Shown here in pieces: positions 45,121 through 58,051 of a stretch of DNA of 64,000 bases (position 1 is the first letter of the stretch; every line of letters starts with the position of its first letter). The notes under the pieces were generated by a model. The model was not told the DNA's origin. It saw only the letters and a list, made by a program, of their open reading frames with translations, and did no database searches. This DNA is from Chrysemys picta bellii (Eukaryota; Chordata; Testudines; Emydidae). A program made the translations under genes and the position numbers. The stretch spans positions 59,917,587 through 59,981,586 of the forward strand of contig NC_088797.1 of NCBI RefSeq assembly GCF_011386835.1. The letters run 5' to 3'.

Positions 45121-47597
45121 TGTAAGTAGAGTCAGAATGAGCTGACATCTGGTGGTGAGCTGTGGAAAAGGCCTTCAGTGGCTGATTTCGTTTGCCTGGG
45201 CACACCCACCCTGCCTAGCATGATGGACTACTTGTCCAAATGGTCACTTTGGCTGCTGTGGGATCCCCAGTCTCTTTGTTATTGGGGCAGGAGTAATAAA
45301 GGGTTGTTATCCAGGTTATGTGAATCAAGGACAGTAGAACTGTACTTGGCATTTTATGACAGAGGGACTCGCCCTCAACTAAGTAGCACTTGCTAGGCAA
45401 GGGACATGGGTTCCAAAGCCCAGTGAATTGAGAAAAGGCTGGGTTTTGTCTGAGGGTCACAAATAGCTCCTTGGGCCCTTTTTCCTCACCTCCTTGTGCA
45501 ATAATACAACTAATTTTCATGTGATTGGGGTCTTGTTAGGTGCTGAAGAGCTGAAATCAGTCTTTCCTAGGTTTAAGCCCTAAACCTATTTGGGCTAGTG
45601 GTTCTGAGTGTGCCAGCACTAAGGTGATGTGGGCCTGCCCCCCACTAACAGATGAAGTTACTAAGAGCCAAAATCACTGAGAGTGGTGTTAAGTGGGGGG
45701 GCTAGCAGGACGGCTAGTGGAGTAGAGCGGCTAGCAGGATGGCTGGTGGACAGGCATGGCTAGTGCTGAAGACTGCTGCAGAACTCCAATGTAAGATGCC
45801 CCCATACCTTTCCCCCTTCCACTCAGGCTGGGAGGTAAACTCTGCAGATGAACTTCTGAACTCTGGGGCTGCACTGAGAAAGGACAGAAACTGTGTGTGT
45901 GGGGGGTGACTTTTGGGTTGCTGGACGCAAGAACCACACTGGGGCTGCACTGACCAAGGACAGAAACTGTGTGTGGGGGGGTGACTTTTGGGTTGCTGGA
46001 CTCAAGAACCACTCTGGGGCTGCACTGACCAAGGACAGAAACTGTGGGTGGGGTGACTGTTGGGTTGCTGGACTTAAGACTCTGAGGGGAATAGGATACT
46101 GCCAAGCTTACTTGTGGGTGGCTTGTGTTATGAATCCCGTTTGTGGTGTTTCCCCACATAATGTTGCATTGTTTCCCCCCTTTATTAAAAGGCTTTTGCT
46201 ACACTCAGACTCTGTGCTTGCGAGAGGGGAAGTATTGCCTCTTAGAGGCACCCAGGGGGGTGGTGTGATGGGTTGGATCACAGAAACGCCCTTGAGAGCT
46301 GCCACCTGATGTACCAAGACTACCCCTGCTCCTGTTTTCCCTGCCAGCTCAAGACTCCAGCACCCTGTCTTGCTGAGCCAGACACTCCCGTCTGCTCCAA
46401 CACAGACCCAGGTCTGAATAACTTATCCCAAAGCTGCAAGTTTACCTGAAAACAGCTCACAGAAGTGTGCTTGTCTTTAGCACTCAGATGCCCAACTCCC
46501 AATGGGGTCTAAACCCAGATAAATCCGTTTTACCCTGCATAAAGCTTATACAGGGTAAACTCATAAATTGTTCGCCTTCTATAACACTGATAGAGAGATA
46601 TGCACAGTTGTTTGCTCACCCAGCTATTAATATATACTCTGAGTTAATTACTAAGTAGAAAGTGATTTTATTAAATACAGAAAGTAGGATTTAAGTGGTT
46701 CCAAGTAGTAACAGACAGAACAAAGTAAGTCACCAAGCAAAATAAAATAAAATGCGCAAATCTAAGTCTAATCAAACTGAATACAGATAATCTCACCCTC
46801 AGAGATGCTTAGTAAGCTTTTTTTCAGACTGGACACCTTCCAGGCCTGGGCACAATTCTTTCCCCTGGTACAGCTCTTGTTGTAGCTCAGGTGATAGCTA
46901 GGGGATTCTTCATGATGGCTCCTCTCCCCTTTTGTTCTCCTCCACCCCTTTATATATCTTTTGCATAAGGCGGGAACCCTTTATCCCTCTGGGTTTTCAC
47001 CCCCCCCTTCACTGGAAAAGCACCAGGTTAAAGATGGATTCCAGTTCAGGTGACATGATCACATGTCACTGCAAGACTTTATTGCCCACTTGCCAGCACA
47101 CACATATACAGGAAGACTAACAGGTAAACACAGCCATCTGCAGACAATGGTCCCTGTTAATGGGAGTCGTCAAGATTCCAAACCATCATTAATGGCCCAC
47201 ACTTTACATAATTACAATAGGCCCTCAGAGTTATGTTTTATATTTCTAGTTTTAGATACAAGAGTGGTACATTTCTACAAATAGGATGATCACACTCAGT
47301 AGATTATGAGCTTTGTAATGATACCTTACAAGAGACCTTTTGCACGAAGCATATCCCAGTTGCATTATATTCACTTATTATCAAATCTTTATAAAACTAT
47401 CCCAGTTACATAATATTGACTTATTATCATGTTTTTATAAAACCATATAGACTGCACAACATCACAGGTGGTATGTAATTGTCCCAGGTCACTGGGTGGG
47501 GGCTCGAGCCCGTTTTGCATTGTGTTATTGAAAAGGAACCCCTAGATACTGAGCCCGGCCCTTGTTACTGCTAATTCTGACGGGCAGAAGGGTTACA
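45121..47597 (+). mobile_element. Solo LTR containing a second solo LTR
   Basis: TGTAAGTAGAGTC to GGGTTACA, flanked by CAAG at 45117-45120 and 47598-47601. The outer LTR alone is about 1.27 kb and matches the inverted copy 56082-57470. It holds three near-repeats of about 70 bp (45880-46075, each with AAGGACAGAAACTGTG and TTTTGGGTTGCTGGA). AATAAAGGG occurs early, and TTATTAAAAGGCTTTTGC near 46180 may be its poly(A) region. Frames inside are not genes. Confidence 0.82.
46264..47466 (+). mobile_element. Nested solo LTR, 1.2 kb
   Basis: TGTGATGGGTTGG to CAACATCACA, flanked by GGTGG at 46259-46263 and 47467-47471. The copy at 56-57.5 kb lacks it, confirming a later insertion. Related LTR at 26984-28106. 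Confidence 0.86.
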
Positions 47598-47601
47598 CAA
47601 G

Positions 47602-48654
47602 GACGCTTCTTATGAAATTCCAGTGACCTGTGACGCAGTAGCAGGAACCCTAGGCCTTCGCCTCCTTCCTCATTTGTTTCACCTGCAAATGGCCATGTCA
47701 GAGCTTTGTGAGTAACTGATTTTCAGGTCACCAGAAGCCCTGGGGGGAAAAAATCATTTCAGGTCCAACCTGAAACTGAATTTTTCAGTGACTCAAAACC
47801 TTAGATTTATTTTATTTTGGGTCAAATGAAAGATTTGCTCCACCCCAAATGTAGTGTTTCACTTCCACTCTGGGCATTTTTGAAAATAAAAGCAAATGGA
47901 ATTTAGAAACCCAGAGCTAGATTCACACAGCTGAGGAGAGGGAGGAGGTGCCCCATTTCTATCCCATATTACATGGGTGAGGGGCCAGGCAGCCAGTTGG
48001 ATGTGGGTGATCAAGGTTCAAAACCCCCTCTGCAGCAGGAATGTGACCCCGTGTCCCCCACCCCTCAGTGAGTGCCCTAGCCACCAGGCTATTGTGGGGG
48101 TGGCCGCTCTGAATTTCTCCTGCTGAAGCTGTTCCACTTTTGGTTAAATACTTACCTGTTCCTTGGGCTAGAAAGAGCACATGAGTGACTCTCCAGGCTG
48201 TGACATGGGGCGTTCACCTGGGAGCAGGGGGCAGCTGCACTGTAGTTACTGCTTTAATGACTATTTATTTACAGAGTGGAACAGTGTCAACAGGAGAGAC
48301 TGAGAAAGCCCCACCCTTGAATACACAGTAGCCTGGGGGTTAGGGAATGCCCTGGGGTTATGAAAGACCTGGATCCACAGCCCTGCTTTGGAGTGGGGAT
48401 TTGAACATGGGTCTCCCACGTGCCAGCTGGGCTCCCAGATGTAAGGGGAATCTCCCCAGTTTTGTGAATTTAGCCATGTCAGCTGGCTCCCTGTAGCCCT
48501 CCAAAGAAACTCCTGCCTGGCAGCTTGCAAGAGCCGCGCCTCTCCAGACCAAACACTGCTCACAACTTGCGCTCTGAAAACCTGAAGGGGCCCGCAATGA
48601 AGGCCAGGGCGAAGGTGCTTGGTCTGGAATGCTGAGCGACCGAGAGGGTGCCAA
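47602..48654. other. A2 flank, no gene seen
   Basis: 47628-47692 pairs with A1 4163-4230; 47.70-48.57 kb has no A1 match and only short frames. Confidence 0.35.
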
Positions 48655-49850
48655 GTTAGATCTTTTTCGTCCTTTGAAAGTGACTAACGAACCCTTTCTT
48701 CTTCCACAAGCATAAACCAAACTAGCACGTTCACCATGCTTCAGCCCCAGCCTCCCCGCACACTTGACACTCACGCAGACCCCACAGGGCTTGTAGCTGT
48801 AGAAGAGGAAAACAAGTCCTGGGATGCAAATCACAACATGCATAATGACTTCCACAACGTACAGAACAGGCAGGAAAGATCAGAAGGTCCATGAATGTTT
48901 ACAGAACAGGCCTGATGTAGTTTGTCCAGATCTTACCCACACGTGTCCCCTCTCTCATACTGCCTTCCCAAACTTCTACAATACCTTCATTTTCTTCCCA
49001 AAAGTTGGGACCTGTAGCTTCACCTGCCCCCTACCTTGTCTGGGATCCCGTGCTCCCTTCCTTGGGGTCTCCAGCAGGTGCCAGCCCTCCACCCCCAGAG
49101 TTTTGCAAAGGATAGCAGCAGACAGGTAGAGCCAGCGAATCCGCTGGGGTCTTGTGTGTGTGTGTGCACACGCATGCCAGCGAGTAGTCTGAGTGTTCTA
49201 CCCCAAACGGGGGGTGTGAGAGAGGGAACTGTAGGAAAGCAATCGGTCATGCTAGGGGTTATCCAGAGTATTATGGAGTGGAGCTATGTCCAATGCGTCC
49301 TTTACTTCCTGTCAGTCAGTTAGAGTTTGTCCCTCACTCGATGCAGTTAAACTAAAACCAGACAGTTCCCTGGCTACAGCCCTGTGAGTAGATTTATTTT
49401 TGTTGCATTGAGTGATCTCTGTACAAAAGGATCCCTCTGCATCTTCATCTCTGCTACAATGAGGTGCAGGAGCTGATGGCACCAAATGAGGCTTTGTGCT
49501 GTAGCCAGGGAACCCCACTTTGTAATCCTGCTGAGAGGGATAGGTCTGGGCTCATGGGCTGGTGGGGTACCTAGCCTCCGGCTCTGTTACCAGGGATCGG
49601 GCATCACTTAGGAGTTGGTTTTGCACACATCTCCAGTTCTCAGGAAGTGTGTACACAGTGGGTGCCACCATGGCACTGACATGCAGTATCATTTTCATCA
49701 TGCCATCTGGAATCAATAGACCATTCTGAATACATATTGTGAAATGCAAAGGATGATGTTTATTGCAGAATGGGAACAAGGAAGGGGAAGGAACAATTAA
49801 AAGGGCAAACAGACCATCAGGCACGTCACAAAGCAAAGAATGAGACAGAC
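48655..49850 (-). repeat. Minus-strand module, A2 copy 1
   Basis: Uninterrupted counterpart of 5150-6055 plus 10438-10790. Minus strand has VVEVIMHVVICIPGLVFLF, later GFPGYSTKPHLVPSAP, and at the far side FALLIVPSPSLFPF. Possible splice sites are present but no consistent gene model emerges. Confidence 0.4.
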
Positions 49851-50389
49851 AGCTCCCAAACTCACTCAGTCCTGGCTGGCCTTCCCAGATGCCAAAGTCC
49901 CCTATTCCTCAGAACATGACCCTAGTGGCCTAGCAGAGGCTGCCTGTACATGCTGTGGTTCTTTTGGCCTAGCGCCGGCAGAAGCCCAAATCTGCCCAAG
50001 GGGTAACAAGCCAGTGAAAGATCCTAAGGTTGGAAGTCAGATCCCCAGCTGGTGTAAACCAGCACTGAACCACGCTGAGGAGCTTCATTATCACTAGTGG
50101 GGAGTCAGGGGGCGGAAACTCATTTCCGATAAAGCTCAGTGAAACAGCTTACAAGTTGTCATTTATCACCGGTTCTCTTATCTCAGTTTCCGCTGCCTGA
50201 ATTTGGAGCCTGTGTGAAGCTCATTCTCTCCAAGCTGTACGTCTTTAATGGGCACACAGATACAAGAGGTAGAAGAACAGAAAAGATATTTTGGATGCAC
50301 AAATGTTTTTCCAAATCCCAGACTGTGGATAGCTGGGGCAGATGTTTGAACTGGAGCGTTCAGAGACAGACCACACCTGGTTAGGTTTT
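49851..50389. other. Spacer between modules
   Basis: Closely matches A1 10790-11310 (about 520 bases); its minus strand holds an open stretch CSLGLRKAFVHPKYLF in A1. No function assigned. Confidence 0.35.
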
Positions 50390-51590
50390 TATCTTGTGAA
50401 AGTGACTAACAAACCCATTCTTCCTCCACAAGCATAAACCAAACTAACAAGTTCACCAAGTCTCAGCACCTTTGCCTCTGGACACTCACTCAAAGAGATT
50501 CCACAAGTTGTGGCAGATGAAAGTGAATCTTGTGAAATCCCTGTAATGTACACCACACTCTGCCCCATGACTTCCACAATGTCCAGGACAGAGATGTCTT
50601 TAGGCACATACCAAACTGGGCATAGAACAGAAATGCCACGACAAGCAGAAAAGATCCATGAAAGTTTGCAGAGAAGGACTGATCTAGTCTTCACAGCCCT
50701 TCCCCTCTTCTTCACATGTACCCCCTCCTCCATACTGCCCTAACATTACCTTTGGTATCTTCTGAGAAGGAGGGACCAGGAGCCTCACCACCTACCCTGT
50801 ATAGGACTCAGTGGACCATTTCCTCCAGCCTCTGGCAGGTGCCAGGTAGCTGCTCCCCTGCCCCCATCTTTGAGAGCTTTGCAGAGGGCAGCAGTAGACA
50901 AGTAGAGCCAGTGCCTTTCCATTGCAAATCCATCAGGGTCTCCGAGGGAACAGGGGTCAGGGAGTAGTTTGACTGCTCTATCTCAACGGGGTCTGTGAGA
51001 GAGAAAACCCTCTCTATCCTCATCCTCTGCTGGAATGAGCTGTAGGAACCAACAGCATGAAATAAGGCTTAGTCCTGTAGTCAGGGAACCCCACTTTGTA
51101 ACATTGTTGTGCGTGATAGGTCTGGGTTCATTGGTTGGCGTGGTACCTAACCCCAGGCTCTGTTACCAGGGATCAGATATATCAATAGGGCATCAGTCAG
51201 GGATGTGTTTTGCATATTGTCTCCAGGTCCCATGGAAGTATGTCTACAATAGATGCCAAAGAGTGCAACTGACAGAGTGCAAGTCCCATAATGCTCTCCG
51301 ACATCAATGAACTGTTCAGAATACAGAACTCCTACCACAAAGCACATGGTGGTGGTGATGCGGAGTTTGAGGAAAGGGAGCAAGGGGGCGGGGAATGGAA
51401 TTATCTACAAGGCAAACAAAATACCAAACACATTACAGAATATAAAATGAGAAGGGCAGTTCTGACTTCCCACAGACCTGGCTGGCCTTGCCAGATGCCA
51501 ACGTACCTTATACCTTAGAATGTGACCCTATTGTTCCTGGCGGTAGCTGCATATAGGTGCTAGGGTTCTTTTGGCCTAACACTGAAGAAG
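50390..51590 (-). repeat. Minus-strand module, A2 copy 2
   Basis: Counterpart of 11310-12155 plus 18905-19300, with the uninterrupted GAAGT site at about 51236 where A1 carries two nested LTR elements. Confidence 0.4.
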
Positions 51591-51740
51591 TACAAATGCG
51601 CCTTCAAATCCCAAACTGCCAAGTTGCACTTGAGTTTGTTTTCTGACATCAGCTCAGAGCTGGCTTTTGCTAAGGTCTGTAAGTTTCTCAGCATGAACAC
51701 AGGCAGGAGGGGTGGAGGCTGGCTTACTGAGCACCTAGAC

Positions 51741-52458
51741 CAGTGTTTTTCAAATGTGGCCACAGTGGCGGCATGCAGCCACCAGGGACTTTTCTTGCAG
51801 CCACAGCCATCTGGGCTTCGATGGGTGGGGGGGGGGGCAAAGCAGTGGCCCCTCTCCCAGGGCTGCCAGCAGAGGTTGGGCCCTGCCCACCTCTGGAGAC
51901 ACAAACAGGCAGGCAGCCAGTGAATTCCCCACTTTCCCCAGGGGTAGGGGAGGCAGGTTTCAGCCACAGGGCTTCGGGCTCCGTTCACGTGGTGGCAGAC
52001 TCTGGTTCCAGGCTCCCTGCCCATCTCCCCATTCAGGATTTAATTTGTTACAGGGTTTGCCAGGGCTTAGTCTGCTGTGAAAGGGGTATTAACAAACGTA
52101 TAAATATCACTTTTCACAGCCGAAGACTTACCAGATAGCAAGTCTTAGAAGAAAAAAAAGCAAAACCAAAAACGCAAAAGAAACAACAAAAAGACAATAA
52201 CATGCAAAGTGCCTTATTTGTGTTTCTATTCTGTTTAGGTCCAATAAAGAATAGAGACAACTGTAAATTATTTTTATTATTGAGTCTTAAAAAAACCTAC
52301 ATAAATACATTACAATGATTTGGACATGTATATGTGAATATTTATTTGTTGTTCCTAAAGTTAATTAATTATTTTCCGAAAAATTGTCAGCGTGGCCACC
52401 AGCAAGAGTTGGTGGCCGCACTCTGAGGCCACCAAAAAATTTGTTGTGAGAACCTCTG
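51741..52458. mobile_element. Non-autonomous hAT element, 718 bp
   Basis: Starts CAGTGTTTTTCAAATG, ends GTGAGAACCTCTG, flanked by ACCTAGAC (51733-51740) and ACCTAGAT (52459-52466). A1 near 19400 is empty. GTGGCCACC... words near both ends extend the inverted repeats. Confidence 0.85.
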
Positions 52459-52639
52459 ACCTAGATCAACAGTCCATGGGTGCGATGTAGGAACAATGAA
52501 AGGTCTTAGATCGTCCTTGTCCCTCCTCTGGCTGATTTTGGAGTCAGGGAAAAGGGGCCGTGGCTTCATGTACAAGAGCTGAGTTCAGTCCATCAGTGGT
52601 TGTGTGTTTCTCGTCAGTGCTGGGTCTCAGGGACCAGTA

Positions 52640-52790
52640 CCTGTTCACAGACTCTCCAGTCAGATCCACCCAGTCCATAGGCTTCCCTGGGCTATTCCTT
52701 CAGCAGGTAGGCATAGTGCCTGTATGCAACTGCTAAAACTCCACTGACAGATCCACAGAGCAAGCATCCACCAGCAACAGCACTGGTTAC
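52640..52790 (-). pseudogene. A2 copy of unknown exon-like segment
   Basis: Same as 19586-19727 but with TAG in place of CAG in the LLKE/PREAYGLGG stretch. Confidence 0.25.
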
Positions 52791-54899
52791 AGGGGGTGAG
52801 TCAGGGCCTTCCAGCCTCCACAGTCTCCGAACCCAGAGGGATCTCCTGAGGCACTGGGCCTAGCAAGTCCCCCCTTCCCCCTCCAAACGAGAAGAAGCTA
52901 CAGGCTGGGAGGAGCATCCCCACACCAATAAAGGGACCAGCAGGCTCTGGAGCTGTCTCCATGGCACCTGAGACTGGGCTGGGGCACAGGGAGTGGGACC
53001 CAGAGGGGCTTGAATGGGCCCAGGACCAGATAGAAAACCCCAGGACCTTCCTTCCTGGGCTGTAGCCGGTTCCCCCTCACCCCCCAACAGAGTCTCAGTA
53101 GTAGAGACACAACTAGTTATTTTAGCGCCCGGGGTAAGAAAGCATATTTGTTCCCCTGGAGGCGATGCATGGAGGGGCACATGTGGGGGGAAACTGTCAT
53201 CTCCTGCCAGGAGCTGGTGGGTTGGAAGCTGGTGGGTCTGCCTGGCAGGCTTGGGCCCCTGGCTCGCTGTGCTCTGGGAGCCAGGGTGCTGGCTGGCTGC
53301 CCAGCAGCCTTCCCTGCCCTCCTTCCCGACCTGGGCCACCTCTGCACAGCTGTGCTCCTTCGGGGGAAAGGCAACAGTGTCTTGGGGCACAGCTCAGAGC
53401 TCTGCCGCCCGCCTTGCCTATGAAGAGCCCAGCCGCACACTCTGGTTACCGCCCTGCTTAGTATCTCCCCTCACTCCCCCTCCTAGCCCTCTGTGGCCCC
53501 CCCCATTCTTGGGGAACTTCTGCCCCTCCTGTTTATACCAGGGATGCCCTCCCCCATGCTGCCATTACCCAGATCTCCCTGCTGCTATGCTGTACCCGAT
53601 GCCGCACCGTAGGTCTGCCTTTGTCTTCTTAGGCAGTCAGGTCTTTGCAGTAGTGGCCGTTCCTCCCTTGGTGCTTGTCCTCAGCACCAGAAGGGCACGA
53701 TCCTGACTGGGGTTTAGCCAAGTTATAAATGGTACCTCAGGAGCAGCCCCTTCCCCAGGGAACGCAGGGGAGCATCCCTGGGCTAGTTTCTATAGGCCAC
53801 AATCCAATAGTAGTATGTGTTATCCTTGCTGAGACGGGTCAGGCTCTGTGCAAAGACATAGCAAGAGACAGGCCCTGCCTCAAAGAGTTTTCACTCCACA
53901 AAGACACCAGCTTACATCTTACCCACTGGTGTTGGAGGCAGCCTTGCTGGGCACTCATCTTGTTGCATGGCTGTATGTTGCATGGCTTTTTTAGAACTTC
54001 TCCTGACACTGGCAATTCCATGGTTTACATTGGGGTAGAAGATGGTCACAGGTGGCTAAATCCACACAGGAAGTAATGAGAAATAATTTGTCCAGCTGAA
54101 ATGATATGGGGAATTTAAGATTGAAGAATGGAGTTAATTGAAATTGGGCCCAGTACTGCTCCCTTTGAGAAAAATGCCCATTGGATTTTTCATGATCAGA
54201 GGGGATGTAATACCTCAATTTTTCAGAGAGGCAGGATGATCCAGTAGTTGGCACTCTCGTGTAGTACTTTGGGAAACTCATGTTCAATACCCTGCTCTGA
54301 CACAAATTTCATGTGTAAGCTTGAGCAAAGTTGCTTGGGCCCAGATCCTCAAGAAGGCACCTAGGTTTCATTGAAATAAGGGCCGTTAGGAGCCTAAATA
54401 CCCTTGAGGGTTTGGACCTAAGTCTCTGTGAGCCCCATTTCCCTAGCTATAAGATGAGGCTAGTAGCACTTCCCCAGCTGTCATATTGGGAAGATCAAAA
54501 TGTTAGCAGTTGTGAGGTCTTTAGATGCCAAAGTGGGGACATCTAGAGTGCCCACTGAAGTAAAACTCTTCTCTGCTGTGATGGCTACAAAACGTTCAAG
54601 ACTCGCTAGACAGCTGGTTTGCTGGGATGTTTGACTATCTTGCTGACTAATATCACTTCCTTGTTCTATTTGTTTTATCCCCTAATTATCTGTAGCCTCA
54701 CACTGAGCTTGTAAACTCTCTGAGGCAGGGGCTCTCTCTATTTACAGGGTGTTTTGGTTTAAAATAAACTGCCAGTTCAAAGATAGTGAGGACACACCTG
54801 GAAAGCTGTCCTATGACCTGGTGATTGATTGTGTTTAGTTGTTGTCACAGTTAGCTTGACACGTTTCACACCAATGCTTGTTTTCCTTCCCAATGCTAG

Positions 54900-55029
54900 C
54901 TTTTCTTGTCCTGTTGGCTTTGATGAAGAGAAATATAAACTCACCTTCCATAAGGAGTCATGCAGCTACTTGTTGGTGCAGAAGGCCAATCCCTCTAAAA
55001 CTTGTCCGTTCATGGCCATGGTGGGTTAA
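54900..55029 (+). CDS. MSMB-like subtype-2 last exon (A2), Cys lost
   Basis: 130 bases; acceptor CCCAATGCTAG, stop 55027-55029, poly(A) signal 55272-55277. Nearly identical to 22038-22167, but the codon TGT of DEEKC is TAT, so a family-conserved cysteine is Tyr. The other cysteines remain. No upstream exon is recognised in this block. Frame intact, function doubtful. Confidence 0.68.
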
Positions 55030-55349
55030 GGAATAACCTCCTTGGAAGAACCTCCCTTCCAGGTTTAAGTCACTCATGGAGGAATTCCTTTCTTGGATCC
55101 TAGTAATTGTAGATGCTGTTTTAAGATTTGCCACCAGCATGCTGTACTTTTCCTATCAACTGCGTAACCTTCTTTATTCTCATATCTTGGCGATCAGCGT
55201 TGTTTCTATATTATTCTACGTCTGTCATCGTAACTGAGCTCTGCCCAGAGATCTTGGCTGATGAATGGTTAAATAAAACAGGCAGCTAAAGCATCAAAAA
55301 CGTCTGAGTTTTTTCCTTCTTAAGAAATTATGGGGTCCCTTCTTCTCCC

Positions 55350-56081
55350 TCCTTGCTATTAGACGGACAGGGAGTGACAAGGGGAGCACCAGCATTCCTG
55401 GAACGCTTTTAATAATTGTTGAGCTGCTTTGGAAGATGATACTTAGATACTGTTTGTCAGGTTCAGCTCTGACTGTAAAAGAAGCAGAGTTGAAACCCAG
55501 CCTCCAGTGATGCCAATGCAAAACATCCATTGATTTCAACAGGTCCAGGGTTTCAGCCCAGAGACATGGGCTCCTGATGTGACTGTTGTGTCTACTGCTG
55601 ATTACCCCACAAGGGGACAATATGAGGAAGCCACCTCGGCCCACTTGGGTCCCAAGTAACCATGTTTACTAACTATACAGAAACGTGCAAGGCCCAGCTA
55701 GATACACACTGCTCTGATTGGGGTCTGGCAGCTTCTAAACCAGAACACAGTAAGCGCCATGAGAGGGCTCAAACAATTTAAAGGAATAGTTCTTGTCAAA
55801 CGTTGACAAGGCCTCTATGAGGGAATAGGGCCAGTGCTCATGTGCTGCATCAGCTGACCCAGATTTGGTTTTATAAGACACTGAGTCAGTGAGGGAGCTG
55901 CAGAAAGCAGGACTGCCAGAGATCCTCCAGGGACTGTAGGCCAGACTGAGATTAGGAACTGTCTGTTTTGCTTAAGACTGGGACATCAAAGCTGCCTAGA
56001 AGAGGCTTTGGGCATGGCCGAGGGTCCTTTGTGGACTGGGAGGATGCCTATCTTGTTATACTGCCCTATTCCTGTACACTA
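55350..56081. other. Junction region between A2 and A3
   Basis: No counterpart seen elsewhere in the window and no supported gene. Confidence 0.3.
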
Positions 56082-57470
56082 TGTAACCCTTCTGCCCCTC
56101 TAAGTTGGCAGCAACACGGGCCGGGTTCTGTATCTAGGGGTTCCGTTTCAATAACGCAATGCAAAACCGGCTCGAGCCCCCACCCAGTGACCTGGGACAA
56201 TTACATACCATCCCCTGGGTGCCTCTAAGAGGCAATATTTCCCCTCTCGCAAGCACGGAGTCTGAGTGTGACAGAAAATGTTTAATAACATGAGGTAAAC
56301 GACATCAGCATTAAATTGGAAAAACACTACAAACAGGATTCATAACACAAACCATGAGCAAAAAACCCACCCCAGCAAATTGGGCTGTGTCCTTTCCCGT
56401 TGGGTTCTTGAATCCAGCAACCCAAAAATCACCCAGAGTCCCCAAAGTCCAACACCCCCAAAGTCTCTTGGGTCCAGCAACCACCCAAAGTCCCAAAAGT
56501 CCAACAGACCCCAAAGTCTCTGGGCAGACCCTCTGGTCAGTGCAACCCCAGAGTAAAAGGGGGGGGCACACAGGGTGTTAAGGGGCACCTTACGTGATCC
56601 GAGGCCGGCCGGCCGTCTCTCCGTGGGGTTCCGCCACAGCCTTCACCACGAGCCAGTCCACTTCCTGCCATCCCACAAACTGCTCCGCTCTACAAGCTGC
56701 TCTGCTCACCGACCTGTGAGCCGCTGCAGCCGTCCCCGCAAACAGCTCCGCTCGCCGTTCCTTGGGCCGTTCCAACCGGCCCCACGCTGCTCACTGCTCC
56801 TCCAGTCATCCCCACAAATTGCTCCGCCAGCTGCTTAGCAATATAGCTTCAGGCTCCCCCACTAGTTAACACAGCACTCAGTGATCTCACCTCTTAAGAA
56901 CTTTAGCACTTTTGTGATTTCAGCTCTTAGCAATTTCAGCTCATAGTAGGGGAGCCCCAGTGCTAGTGCACTATTGCCCCAAAGTGAATTCAGCTCAGCA
57001 GCCTGTAACTAGACTCCTAATAGAATCAAAGTTAGCTCTGACATTCAACAGTGGAGAGAAAAGGTAGTGCAATTGGGGTGTGTGAAGCCCTCAGAAGGCA
57101 CCCATACCATCAGGTACAAATACCTATCCCCATCCTCTCTCCATTCACTGGGAGTTGTAACCCATGCCCCTTGTCAAGCAAGTGCTACTTAGATAATGGT
57201 GAAGGACTCACTCAGTCCTTCTGTCATACAACAGTTCCACTGGCCTTGATTCACAGAATCAGAGTAACAAAACTTTATTCTTCCTGCCCCAATAACAGAG
57301 AAAACTGGGGATCCCACACCAGCCAAAGTAACCACTTTGAGTTGCTGTTGTTTCATGCCAGGCGAGTGGGTGTGCCTATGCAAACAAGATCAGCCCCTGG
57401 AGTTCTTTTCCACACTCGCCATAATTCACCACCAGATGTCAGGGTAGAGCTCATCCTGACTCTGCTTACA
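56082..57470 (-). mobile_element. Inverted solo LTR
   Basis: Minus-strand copy of the outer LTR of 45121-47597, flanked by ACTA at 56078-56081 and 57471-57474. It begins (minus) TGTAAGCAGAG and ends GGGTTACA. It is uninterrupted at the site where the other copy carries the nested LTR, and holds its own array of GACTTTGGG-type repeats (56440-56530) and a GC-rich block. Confidence 0.84.
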
Positions 57471-58051
57471 ACTACAATGGCAGGGTCAGACGACACCTTG
57501 CAGCCCCCCAAAGTCAAATCCTGCACAGCTGCTTGCAAGAGTTGCACCTCTCCAGACCCAGCAATGTTTGCCACTTGAATCTAGAACATCTGAAGGAACC
57601 TACAGTGGAGATAGCTGGCGCAGGTGCTCGGTCTAGAACGCTGGAGGCGACAGACGGTGCCTGGTTAGGTTTTTATCTTTTGACAGTGACTAACAAACCC
57701 ATTCTGCCTCCACAAGCATAAACTAGCAAGTTCACCAATTTTCAGCTCTTTTCCCCCCGACACTCATCCAAAACAGATTCTGCAAGGCTTGTAGCAGTGG
57801 AAGAGGATAGCAAAGCCTGTGAAATGCCTGTAATGCAAATCACAATGTGCACAGTGAATCCACAGCATACAGAACAAAGATAAACACAAGGCACATTGCA
57901 AACTGGGCATAGAACAGATATGCCACAACAGGCAGAAAAGATCAGGTCCATGAATATTTGCAGAGCGAGGCTCAGGTGTTTGTACGGCCCTTTCCCACTT
58001 CTCCACCCATACTCCCTGTGCCCCCTCTCCCTTACTGCGCTCACACACTAA

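Larger units (their letters stand above)
42950..55350 (+). repeat. Segmental duplication block A2
   Basis: Counterpart of block A1. Contains the last exon of the complete MSMB gene, two minus-strand modules and the subtype-2 last exon. It lacks the Harbinger and 12-19 kb LTR insertions of A1 and has its own: solo LTR 45121-47597 and hAT 51741-52458. Confidence 0.88.
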
